Below, in pieces: positions 46,528-57,536 of a stretch of DNA of 64,000 nt. Location: contig JAKSXM010000231.1 of assembly GCA_022575985.1 (NCBI GenBank), positions 21,304,501-21,368,500 of the forward strand, read 5' to 3'. The notes under the pieces were generated by a model. The model had not been told where the DNA came from. It saw nothing but the letters and a program-made list of their open reading frames with translations, and did not search any database. The DNA is from Anagrus nilaparvatae (lineage: Eukaryota > Arthropoda > Insecta > Hymenoptera > Mymaridae). A program made the translations under genes and the position numbers. Within the stretch, counting starts at the first letter, position 1. Each line of letters starts with the position of its first letter.

Positions 46528-47584
46528 AAGATAAGCTGTTTTTTTTCAAAAGTTGATTTCTCAAATGCCTATTGGTGAAAAATCTTTTAAATGAAAAATC
46601 TTTCCTTGAACTTTATATTTTTTTATGGCAAAAAAAAATTTCGATGGGACATTGCTTTTTGTAACTCTAGTTAAAAATATAGCAGCTCACAAAAGTTCAT
46701 TTTTTACAAATTTCGAATTTACGGCCAAGTCACGTGACCAACGAAAAATCTGACCCAAAATTTGGATTCCACGGGAAATTTTACATAAGGGTATATTTTT
46801 TCATGTTTTTAAGAGCATTTATGTTAAAACAACGAAATTTTAAATTGAAAGATTAAAATATCTAATTTTTTTAAGGAATTTTTTTATTTTTTAAATTATA
46901 TCATATTATTCAAAATTAATCAGAAATTTCTTTATTATTTCACTGTTTTAACATGAAAGCTCTTAAAAACATGAAAAGATATACCCTTATGTAAAATTTC
47001 CCGTGAAATCCAAATTTTTGGTCAGATTTTTGATTAGTCACGTGATTTGGCCGTAAATTTGAAATTTGTAGAAAATGAACTTTTGACAGCTGCTATATTT
47101 TGATCTAGAGCCCCCAAAAAGCAATGTCTCATCAAAATTTCGTCAAATTTTGTTCTGATCAAAAGTTCAAGGAAAAATTTAAGCCTGGTTAAAAGATTTT
47201 TCACCAATAGGCATTTGAGAAATCGACTTTTGAAAAAAAACAGCTTATCTTAGCGATTTCTCGCGCATGCGCTACTTAAAAAATATTTGATCACGGAATC
47301 GGATAGCCAGGGAAATTTCCTATCTGGACCTATGTGGAAAAAAATTTTTCATGTTAATGATAATTTTTAACAGAAAAAAAATTTATAACCGGTTTGTGTA
47401 ACTACACAACCAACGAGCATGGAACATGTTCACTCATAACAGTAATAAATCCAAAAACCGAAATTACAATAAATCCTGAAATATAAATTATGCTAAATCC
47501 ATAAACTTAAAGTATTTTAAAGTTTTTGTTGTTATCAGGGCCTGACTCCCACTTCAAATTGTTCTAAGTCCCTAAATCGAAAAT

Positions 47585-47720
47585 AAGTCTATTTCACCCC
47601 CCCTCCCTAAAAACGTCACTTTTTCGACCCCCCCCTGAAAGCGTCACTTTTTCACCCCCCCCCCTAAAAGCGTCAATTTTCACCCCCCCCCCTAAAAGCG
47701 TCAATTTTTGACCCCTCCCC
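47585..47720. repeat. C-rich tandem repeat
   Basis: About four units of CCCCCCCCTAAAAGCGTCA followed by a T-run. A reverse-oriented single unit with flanking ACATG block appears at 62340-62425. Confidence 0.88.
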
Positions 47721-48463
47721 CTGCCGAGCCAAACTTTTTCAAATACCCCATTCAATGAATATGTTCCATGTTAATAAGAAAAATTATCCCTCATTTTTCT
47801 TACTTTTGTTATAAAAGTCCAAAACACAAAAATGTCTGTTAAAAATCGAGAAATCTCTCTGGAAGGCTAAAAATTGAGCTGGCGACTTATTTTTGGTAGT
47901 ACTTTTAGAAAAAAATACTTTGGGCCAGACTCGATCACGCTTTATTTAAATCTTCCCAGTAAAAATTCTTGTATTTTTTGCTGCTTTTTTTTACCAGAGT
48001 CTTCGAAATATAAAAATAATTACTTCTAAAGCATTATATATGGATTTTTGAGTTCTAAATACAGTTAAATTTTTAAGAAAAATCGAGTAAAAAAAATTTC
48101 CCAGCCATAAAAATAAAAGTTTTGTCATTTTGAACCATGCTTTTTTGTTTTTTTTTTTTTAAATATTTAAAATCTTCTGGGAGCTAAAAAAGGGTAGGAC
48201 AAGGCTTAAAATGATGGAACCCATTTATTTTTATTCTTTAATAGTCTGAATATTGAAAAAAAAATCATATTTAGCGGCGTGCATCACAAAAAAAATTAGA
48301 AAAAAAATGAAGCATCAAAGATACAAAATATAATCAAAGATGAAAAAATCTTTTAAAAGAAAAAATTGTAAGTTTAAATATTATATATACATATATTTAT
48401 ATTGTTGTGTGTGTGCGCGCGTCTATATGTATTAATTTGAAACAATTTTTAGTTGATTTAAAA

Positions 48464-48640
48464 CCCAGCGAGCAAGGGGACGTTCTGAGAACGTCTTACG
48501 GACGTCCGAGTGGGACATTAAACGTCCGAGTAAATGTCCGTGGGACGTCCTGGAGACGTATATAGAACGTCCAATGTCAATAGAAAGAACGTCCGAGGAA
48601 ACATACTATAGACGTTCTGTGAGAGATTTGCGGGACGTTT
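48464..48640. repeat. Left terminal and subterminal repeats
   Basis: CCCAGCGAGCA, followed by many copies of GACGT/ACGTCC in both orientations (for example GGACGTTCTGAGAACGTC). These are candidate transposase-binding sites. Confidence 0.75.
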
Positions 48641-48916
48641 TATTTTTAGGGTAGGGGATAGCAGTTATGGTTAGTTTATTTAAATTCTCAAGAGTAAAAA
48701 ATAACTTATTTTTAAATGAATTCTTAAATTTAGCTTATAAAAAAAATAAAAATTTTTCATCATTTATTAAAATTATATTTTATCCTTGCGAATTAAATTA
48801 ATTTTTTAAGCAAAATTTTACATTTAAAAAATTAATATATTATCCTAAATACATTATACTAAATTATTTAAAAAAATTTATCTAATTATGTATAATATAT
48901 TATAGTTACAAAAAAT

Positions 48917-51900
48917 TTAACCGTTATTTTCTTCAATAATTGGTGTTTCTAATTTATCGCTAGACTTTCTCAAAAATAATCCGAATCTGGTATTCACTTC
49001 AGTACAATTTGTTCCTAATGATTCAGCAATTGCTTCTGTAAAAAAAAATTGTTAATATAAAATCAAGGGTTTATGAAATTGACAAAAGCATAGTTACTTG
49101 TTATTATTTCAGAGAATTTTTTGTTCTCCATTTTAAAATTACTACCAGTAGTTTTGCGCCCAGTCGACGTATAAATCTTAGGAATATTGGACGTGATAAT
49201 ATCTCGTAATACATTTAGCAAGAAATCATCTATATTCTTACCCGATTTACTGTGGCAATAAGATTCCTAAAATAATTTATTAAAAATGAATTAATTTCAA
49301 CTTTAGGCAATTAAAAAAATTGAAATATTAAAAACTTACAAACTTTGATGCTTCTGCATTTGTATTGAGTAATGTTTCGAAGGCTTGAAACTCCTCGGCA
49401 GTGTTAATGAACTTTTTTGGCAGATATTTGAATTCATCTCTAGGTTTGTTTCGTTGAAAAAGTTGCAAATTAGGTATGGCTTTGTTTACTTTTTCCTTTA
49501 ATGCTTCATTTCTCATTGCTAAATATAAAATATTGTTATTTGCTTTTAATAGTAACTCATAAAGCTTTTTTAGGGTAATTTCAGGTTCAGATCCTAAAAG
49601 TATAAATTAATTATTAAGAAAATAAATACAAAAATTAATACCAGAAGCTAAATGGATCAATATTTGTGAACTGTATATGACTTTGCATGGTCGGGTCTCG
49701 AAATGTACTCCAAAGTATGTTTGGTCAAAATTATATATAAAAAAAATAATTTTTCCCAATTTTTAGCTTTTTAGATCCCATCCTCTATTTTTTACAGCGA
49801 TTTTTGTTTTTTTCAATTTTTTGAAATTGTTAATTTTTGAGAAATTTATGTTCATTAATTTTTCTCGCAAACGCGCACTTTACAATAAAATTTTTTTTCC
49901 TTATAGTACCCCATAGGAAATTTCCCGTAGAATTGGATTCTGGGGTCCAATTTTTTTTTTAAACTGCGCATGCGCGAGAAAATCAACTTTCTTGCTTTGC
50001 CTTTTCTAGCTTATATGCCTCAGCTGCAGACAGCTCCATTTTCATCTTGTTGGTCTCAAATTGTATTTTTTTTCATATACTTTCAGCACATGAAATCATT
50101 TTTTTGGGTAAATTTATTTTAAAAGCACTAAAATTGTAAGCGATTTTTTAAAAATCATTTTTCACAAATTTTGAATTTCCCGCCAAGTCACGTGACCAAA
50201 TGAAAATCTGACTAAAAATTCAGATTCAGCGGAAAATTTTACATAAGGATACCAATTTTCGTCTTATTTCATTAAATAGTTTCTAAGATATCCCATTTTA
50301 AAGAAAAATATTGAAATTGACTCTTTTTAAAAAACCCTAAAAATGAGACTCTGACTTTAATTATCATATCTGCTAAACAAATAATTATAAAAAGACGAGT
50401 AAAAATTTTTTGGAAACTAAGGGCTTGTAAAAAATTTTTGAGGCCTATAGAACTCGTTTCTTTTAAAAATTAGAATTTTGACAGCAATTTCAAAATTGGT
50501 CATTTTGGGGTAAGAATAGGCATTTGGTTTATTGACTATCGGCATGAGAGATTTAGCGACAAATAATTGCAATGTACGGTAACTGAATGATGACTCTTAT
50601 ACCAAAAAAATGAGACCAATTGGAAGTATTTTGGTTAACTGGCAAGTTTGCAGCTTTGTATTAAAGATTATGAAAAATATGGTCTCATTTTTTTGGTATA
50701 AGTGTCACCATTCAGTTACCGCACACTGCAATTATTTGTCGCTAAATCTCTCATGCCGATACTCAATAAACCAAATGCCTATTCTTACCCCAAAATGACC
50801 AATTTTGAAATTGCTGCCAAAATTCTAATTTTTAAAAAAACGAGTTCTATAGGCCTCAAAAATTTTTTAAAAGCCCTTAGTTTTAGAGTCCCATTTTTAG
50901 GGTTTTTTAAAAAAAGTCAATTTTAATCTTTATCTTTAAAATGGGATATCTTAGAATCCATTTAATGAAATAAGACGAAAATTGGTATCCTTATGTAAAA
51001 TTTTCCGCTGTATGATTTTTTAAAAATCGCTATTTTACAATTTTAGTGCTTTTAAAATAAATTTACCCAAAAAAATGATTTCATAAACTAAAAGTATATG
51101 AAAAAACATACAATTTGAGACCAACAGGATGAAAATTGAGCTGTCTGCAGCTGAGGCATATAAGCTAGAAAAGGCAAAGCAAGAAAGTTGATTTTCTCGC
51201 GCATGCGCATTTCAAAAAAAAATTTGGACCCCAGAATCGAATTCTACGGGAAATTTCCTATGGGGTACTATAAGTAAAAAAAAATTTTATTGTAAAGTGC
51301 GCGTTTGCGAGAAAAATTAATGAACATAAATTTCTCAAAAATTAAAAATTTCAAAAAATTGAAAAAAACAAAAATCCCTGTAAAAAATAGAGGATTGGAT
51401 CTTAAAAGCTAAAAATTAGGGAAAATTATTTTTTTTATATATGCTTTCGACCAAACATACTTTGGAGTACATTCTGAGACTCGAAAATCCAAACTGTATA
51501 CATTTCACAAATATTGACCCAAATACCATTTTGAATAATATTGTTTTTAGTAATACTTGTATCTAATAAAATAGTATTAGATTGAATCTGCAAATTTTGA
51601 TTATTCGCTGGTGAACTATTACGGTGCATATTATTTTGATATTTGCTATTTGATGATATCAAAGTCAAACATCCAGGGAAAGAATCCTTTATTATTAAAG
51701 TATTACTGGATTGTAATCTTTTTAGGACTAAAAAATTTTAAATAAATAAATTAAAATTAAGCTAATCAAATATTATATGTATTTTAAAAATTAGGAATTT
51801 TGCGATGAAAAATACATTCTATTCTGGCATTCATCGATTGGTGATTGTGAAGCTGAAGGTACTCCTGTAGTAACAGGAGTAAAATGGTCTACTATGTTGA

Positions 51901-52655
51901 TCCTTATTCATTAATTGCAATGAAGATGAGCACCCAGAAGGCTCTGGTTAGACTAAAAGAATAATAATTTTTAAAATCGTCAAAAAACTATATGATTCTA
52001 ATAGTTTATCTTAGAAAAATAAAACAATACCCATATATTGCTTTCGAATTAAGGTACTTGGACTAATGATGTTCTCCGATGTGAAATTATTATTATCTTG
52101 CGACTCCAAAATACCAACAAAATCAACAACAAAATCATCTATAGCATTTTCATTTTCCGCGTATAATAAATCTGGGTTACTTTCATAATTTATGTGCTCA
52201 TTATTTTTAGTAGATGTTTCCATAAAAATATTGGAATATTGAAAGTTTTTTTGAACTGCAACAAAAAATTTTCATTAAATCTGGATCTTTTACCTGGTAG
52301 TGTTTTAAGTTTCATTTTCTTGAATTGATCTAAAGTCAGTGTCCGATACATTCTTTTAGGAGTTGTTATCAATTGTTGCAGTATCTCTTCGTTTCCACCA
52401 TTTTCAGAATTATTTTGATGTTTAGCAACCATAAAAGCTAAAATATTTAACATAATGGTTAATAAAATTAAAAACTGTTTTATACCTTTTTTTAAAAACA
52501 ATATAATGCAGTATGTTTTAGAATTATTTATAGATAAATTTGAATTCTTAATTTACTAGAAGATTGTTACTTGGAGAATAAAATGTCTTTGATGCAACTT
52601 TATATGGATGATATTTATCAGAATTAGTAGAAATATTTGATTGCACATAAGACAT
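48917..52655 (-). CDS. Multi-exon gene with a DUF4806-like C-terminus
   Basis: Minus-strand exons with GT-AG borders: about 52655-52556 (MSYVQSNISTNSDKY), 52437 to about 52023 in one or more pieces, about 51727-51540, 49593-49340, 49266-49098 and 49035-48917. The C-terminal exons read FKYLPKKFINTAEEFQAFET, NIDDFLLNVLRDIITSN and KMENKKFSEIIT, the pattern of DUF4806, a domain common in insect transposon-associated proteins. The foldback element FB3 lies in the intron between 49593 and about 51540. No stop was seen inside the DUF4806 exons. The role is unknown. A small segment at 51830-51950 may be another exon. Confidence 0.55.
49660..51515. mobile_element. Foldback element FB3, inside an intron
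   Basis: The arms pair from GTCTCGAAATGTACTCCAAAG on the left to CTTTGGAGTACATTCTGAGAC on the right and onward. Examples: CTCGCAAACGCGCACTTTA with TAAAGTGCGCGTTTGCGAG, and GAAAGTTGATTTTCTCGCGC against its complement. The centre is near 50650. It contains AATGAGACCAA phrases like FB1 and the GCGCATGCGCGAGAAA phrase like FB2. Confidence 0.85.
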
Positions 52656-54429
52656 TTTTTTAAAATTAATTTTTTTTTATAAATTTACAAAATAAAAATA
52701 AAAAACAGAATATAAAAAAATTATTTTTAATTTGTTTTGACTGATGTACTTTGTAAGTCAATTAACAAAAATGTAATGAACACTAAATTCTTTTTTAAAA
52801 TTCATAATATTAAAAATATTTCTTATCTCAGATTTTCAAGAGGGGAAATTTTAAAAGTGGGGGAAAAAAGCATAAAACAAAGGGTGATATAACGAGGGTA
52901 TTTTGGGGTTAACTTAATTTATTTTAGCAGACGTTACTTTTGGCACGGGTATTCGTTAATAAATTTTTAAAGAGCGCCTTTTAACTGACACGCGCGGGTA
53001 ATGTTATTGAATAATAATAATAATAATGCAGGGGAATAACGTTTTCTTACCTGTTATTCGGCTAGCTTTCGCATGAAAATCACCTCCTCGGAAAGTAGGG
53101 GGAGTTCTAATTAAAGGGGTTAAATTAAGGATATATGAACATGCACTAAAAATGAATTACACTAAATTGAATCATAACACTATTTAAGCATAGATTTATT
53201 TAATTTAATTAATTGCCATTAGGCTAAAACTTTATTATAAGTAATTTTTGCACATTTATTATATACTAATATGTATAAGAACCGGTTCGCGCGCACACAC
53301 ACAGAACCCCGAAACACAATTTTAATTCACCGTTCGGCGAGCTTCTTGAAGCTATTTGTCTTGGAGTCGTCGACGGCGGTTACAGGAGTAAAGACGTCCA
53401 GCGGCTTTTCGTGGAATAGCTGTACTTGGAAGGTAGCACGATGCTCTTCGTGGCTGCTTTTAGCTACTTCTCGAGCGACCGACGTCGGTTTATCCTTTTA
53501 AGTTTTTTTCCTTATTTCGGTGGCTATCGCTGTATGAAAAATTATGCGAATAGCAAACGAACACTGAATTTATGAAGTCTTTTAATTTTGGTCGACACTT
53601 TTGATTAGAATTTAAACCGGAACTGCTTTACGTGACTTTTGGTCCTAATTTTTACAATAAAAATTAATTATTAAATCCGGAGTCACGATTCTACTTTTTA
53701 TTATGCGTAAGCACCTGTTGCTAGCTGAACACATTCTAGTTCTTCTTCTTCTCTACTCTCGTTCTTCCGGCGCAACATACTTGCGCCGTAGGAATATTCT
53801 TTTTTTTAACCGCCAGCTACTGCCCCCTGGGCCAGGCGGCGATAATTTGCTATTTAAAAAAAAAGTATAAGTTGTCGTTGGTTGTGTGTGTATGCGAGCG
53901 GCTTATTTCGTGCTTATGCACACATATATATATACATATTAATGCAATATATATATGCGCATTTGTAGCGAAAATGCTTCGTTACAGTGAATGAGATATA
54001 AAATATTACAATAGGCGAGCCAATAGGTAATTTTAATCCGATTTTGATAATAAGAGTCGCGCCATTCTGACGTTAATATAATAAATAAAATCATTTCAAT
54101 GAGATTAAAAATTTAACTTTTGGAAATTTTTAAAAATAAATCTTATAGTTTCTGTCTGCAGACAAGACAATTAAAATATTATATTGAATAGAAAATATTT
54201 CCGTTTTTTAAGAAATTATATAAATACATCAAATAAATAAAAATCTATAAATATTTAACTTTAGCCTTAATTAGATAATTATCAGTTTAATAAAAAAAAG
54301 ACAAAATAAGACTAAAATTAATATAGAAAATTAAAAAAGTTTTATATGGATGAATTCATGATTTTAATATTTTACCACACCTTTTTATTACGATATAAAA
54401 ACTATGTAATTAAAAAATAAACCTACTTG
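52656..54429. other. No gene seen; GC-richer island 53270-53860
   Basis: Within this stretch, 53270-53860 is clearly less AT-rich and holds CGTTCGGCGAGC- and CCTGGGCCAGGCGGC-type sequence, with TA/CA repeats after it. It might be a solo LTR or captured promoter-like DNA. No paired ends were confirmed. Confidence 0.35.
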
Positions 54430-54663
54430 ATTATATCGAGCAATATCTTTGTGTAAAGTATGAAGCATTGTCATCCAATAATCTTCCAGGGGTAGCTACA
54501 ATAATGTTGACTTCTTTAGATAATTTTTGTGCTTTAGTTTGTCGACTATGACCTCTCATTATTAGACCGTAAAAGTAATAATGATGTTTTATTAATTCTT
54601 GAAGAACACTAAATGTTTGCATTGAAAATTCTCTAGTAGGTGAAATAATAATGCAACCAGTCC
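54430..54663 (-). pseudogene. DDX18-like DEAD-box helicase exon fragment
   Basis: About 77 residues on the minus strand after an AG acceptor. It contains motif Ia-like SPTREFSMQTF, then VLQELIKHHYYFYGLIMRG, AQKLSKEVNIIVATPGRLLD (motif Ib), and a stop about 15 residues later. This is the order and wording of the DDX18/Has1 (Drosophila pitchoune) helicase core. Motif I (GSGKT) and the DEAD box are missing, so no enzyme is possible. DDX18 normally works in ribosome biogenesis. It looks like a piece of genomic DNA picked up by the transposon. Confidence 0.75.
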
Positions 54664-55778
54664 CTATAAATGAGATAAATTTAAACTTAGTGATAATATG
54701 CTAATGTAAAAGCAATGAAAAATGAATTTAATACACTTATATTTGCTGAAAGTTTATCAATTAATAAATATTCTAATATAAAATAAAATTTAATATAGTA
54801 TAAATTCTAATATGATATTAATTACAGTTGAAAAATGTGAACATTTATTATTACTAAGTTTCAATAATTTTTAATTAAAAATAATTGTGACTTAAAAAAT
54901 TTGTTAACTGATAAAGATGCCAATAACTTTTTTAATACTATACCCAAACAATTTAAAGAAAAAAGTGGTTAACACATCGCAATTATCTTGTTATTACTTG
55001 TTAAGTATAAGCTTTGTGTTAATTTAAAAATTTTATTTAGCTAAATAAAAGTAAATGAAATTTATAAAATAAATAAACTTGTTTATCTTGTGGAGCTGGG
55101 TAGTATGTATGTTGAGGTGGTTGATAATTTTGTGGAGTTGGACCTTCTGATATCTGAGGTCTTTAACGATGAATCAAAAAATTAAATTATGTCATCTCTT
55201 TTAAGATAACTGCTAGGGAGTTTAAATTGATAGTTTATAATGAATACTGTCAGATTAAAATGATTAAAGTTACTTGACATTTAAATAGAGTGCAGTAATC
55301 ATGATGTTTATTTAACTTAATAAAATAATGTTTTTTATTTTTTCTTAGGACTTTTTTCTTAGATTTTTTCTTTAATCTTATTTATGTTTTTTTATAAATT
55401 TTTTTTAGAATAAAAATAGATATTTTGTACTTTTAATAAGTTTTTTCTTTTAGGGTACCAAAATTTAACTTAAAAGGTCTAAATTATTATTTATGGTTTT
55501 GATAAAAAAAAAACTAAAAGGCAACTATAAATAGCAACAAACAATTAGTAACTATTATCATTCATATCAAATTTATTGAAGAAAATCATTAATGTAATAA
55601 AAAACATTTAACTAAAAAGCTGAAGCAAATTAAAACTTTTTAAATTTATTAATCTTTGATTTATTTCAATTTGCATTAAAAAATAAAAATTTTTTTTATA
55701 AAAGAGATAAATTTAAACTTAGTGATCAATTAATAAATATTCTACTCGATATTCTAATATAAAATAAAATTTGTTTAC

Positions 55779-56840
55779 CTTGACTAAAAGGCTTTGGTCC
55801 TAAAGAAATATTTCCGCTGTTACTCCTATTTAATTTACTAGTAGCTTTTACGTCGTCAAAAAAATTTGTAGAATCCTTCAATACATACTTTCTAAAATTA
55901 AGATACTGTTCTTTTTGTTGTTGAACTTTGGAATGTACACCTTGCAATGTCCCAGCAGCAGCAACTAATGACTTATGGAGTTTACTCATTACTGTGGTTA
56001 ATTCTATTGGATGAAATAAAATAAAATAGAACTTTAAGTTTTTTTTACTTTAAAATAAACTTTTATCACAAATTACCTTGTGGGGTTATAGCTTTAGGAG
56101 TCATCATTTTCGAAGTGATCTCGCAATTTTAAAAAGAATAGAAGTGGTGCATTATTTTCATATTGAAGTCCAGGTGGAATATCATGTGTTCGTTGTGCTA
56201 TTTCAGCATTTTGTAAAGATTTAGCTGTGTCTTGTTTCAATTTATCCGCTAATAATCTATCTCTTTGTACATTACCAGCTAGAGTTGTTAATATTTTCAT
56301 TAATGAAGCAGTATCTTCTGAGCATCTATTCAAAAGCCTTGCGGCCTCTCTTGCAATATCAGAACTTAAAGATTTCTGAGATTTAACAAACTCCCTAAAT
56401 TGAAGAAATTTTGATATTATAAATTGAAAATAATAACAATAGTTTTAATAAAGATTGTAACATTACTTAAAATTGTCAATTGTCTGCATCAACTCATTAG
56501 ACAGTAAATTTTCTTTTGCAACTGTAGGGCTAGAAAGTGAGAAAGTCCTTTGCTGCTTAAAGATATATCTAATCCACCAATTCTCTATTAGAAGTGATTA
56601 CATTTGTTGTTGTGGTATATAACTGTTGCAGATTTTGCTCCAAAAAATAATCCTCAAGTTGAACCTAATAATCCAGCTGAAAAATAAAAATCATGAGAAA
56701 TTGTTTTTTTTCTTAATAACAATTTTAAGTACTTGTTGATGCAGGCGTCCCAAATGACGATGTGGATGTTGTTACTGCTCCAAAATTTATTATTATTTTG
56801 TGTTTCAGTTTTTTCACCGGTATAAGATTTTTTGCAAGTT
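55779..56840 (-). pseudogene. Nup58 (p58/p45 nucleoporin)-like gene fragment with introns
   Basis: Minus-strand pieces in order: FG-repeat remnants at about 56830-56730 (FGAVTTSTSSFGTPASTST); an exon ending 56467 (TVAKENLLSNELMQTIDNFK); 56394-56077 (EFVKSQKSLSSDIARE..., NAEIAQRTHDIPPGLQYEN); and 56003-55779 (LTTVMSKLHKSLVAAAG, QQQKEQYLNFRKYVLKDS). GT-AG borders are kept between pieces, so it is not a retrocopy. A frameshift and stop follow DHFENDDS, and earlier sequence has stops. Nup58 is a central-channel nuclear pore protein. A P/Q-rich stretch at 55085-55170 may be a further exon. Confidence 0.78.
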
Positions 56841-57536
56841 ACATCCCATGTTGCATTTTTTATTTAATAACGTAATGAAAAAAAAAATAAAATACTCAAA
56901 ATCAAATAAAGTAACCATACATACTAATTATTAATATCATTTTCTTCAATAAATTCAAGCTCTTCATCAGTAACTTGTAAATTTCCAGGCATATGTTTTA
57001 TGAAAATCTAATTTAATCTAATCTAATTTCGTTATTAACAAGCGAATATTTAAATGTATCAAATGACCATATTTATTACTAAGGTGCTACCATTCATTTT
57101 CCTCTATATCGTCGTTGAGAATCTAGAATAGCATGAGGAATGCCTTACGACAAAATTTCCATGCATCCATTCACATCCAAAATATTGTAACGCTTTTTTC
57201 TTGGTATGTTCCAATAATTTTACCTTTTTTTGATTTAAGAAATTAATAGTGACAAACTTCTTACATTTTACTATTATTGATTTTTTTTTTTTGCATTATA
57301 GTAATTATAACACTAATTATTCAAATAGTCAACTAATGAAGCAATATTATATGAAGCATAATATGTTAACTCGGTATTTGAAAAAAAAATTTTTGTTAAT
57401 TATTATAGAATATAGCATGTTCACATAGACACTAGTACAGCGTAAAGTACTTAATATAAAATAAAAATAATCAAACTTTTGCTTTATTTTTTTAAAACTA
57501 CAGTAACATAATTTATTTTTTAAAGGATTATTGGAA
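56841..57536. other. Little content seen
   Basis: AT-rich. A short minus-strand frame near 57000-56925 (MPGNLQVTDEELEFIEEND) is the only coding-like piece; its origin is unknown. Confidence 0.4.

Larger units (their letters stand above)
45447..48322. mobile_element. Large foldback element FB2
   Basis: The left end TATCTTAGATGCTTC mirrors the right end GAAGCATCAAAGATA, and the arms pair over about 700-1000 bp. Examples: ACACGCCGCTAAATATGA with TCATATTTAGCGGCGTGCA, and GCGCATGCGCGAGAAAT on the left with ATTTCTCGCGCATGCGC on the right. Size is about 2.9 kb, including a 343-bp retroposon in the left arm and C-rich repeats in the right. No transposase is present. Confidence 0.85.

Noticed and set aside
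53271..53501. 76-residue frame in the GC-richer island
   Set aside because: No family, no intact context; more likely chance in less AT-rich DNA.
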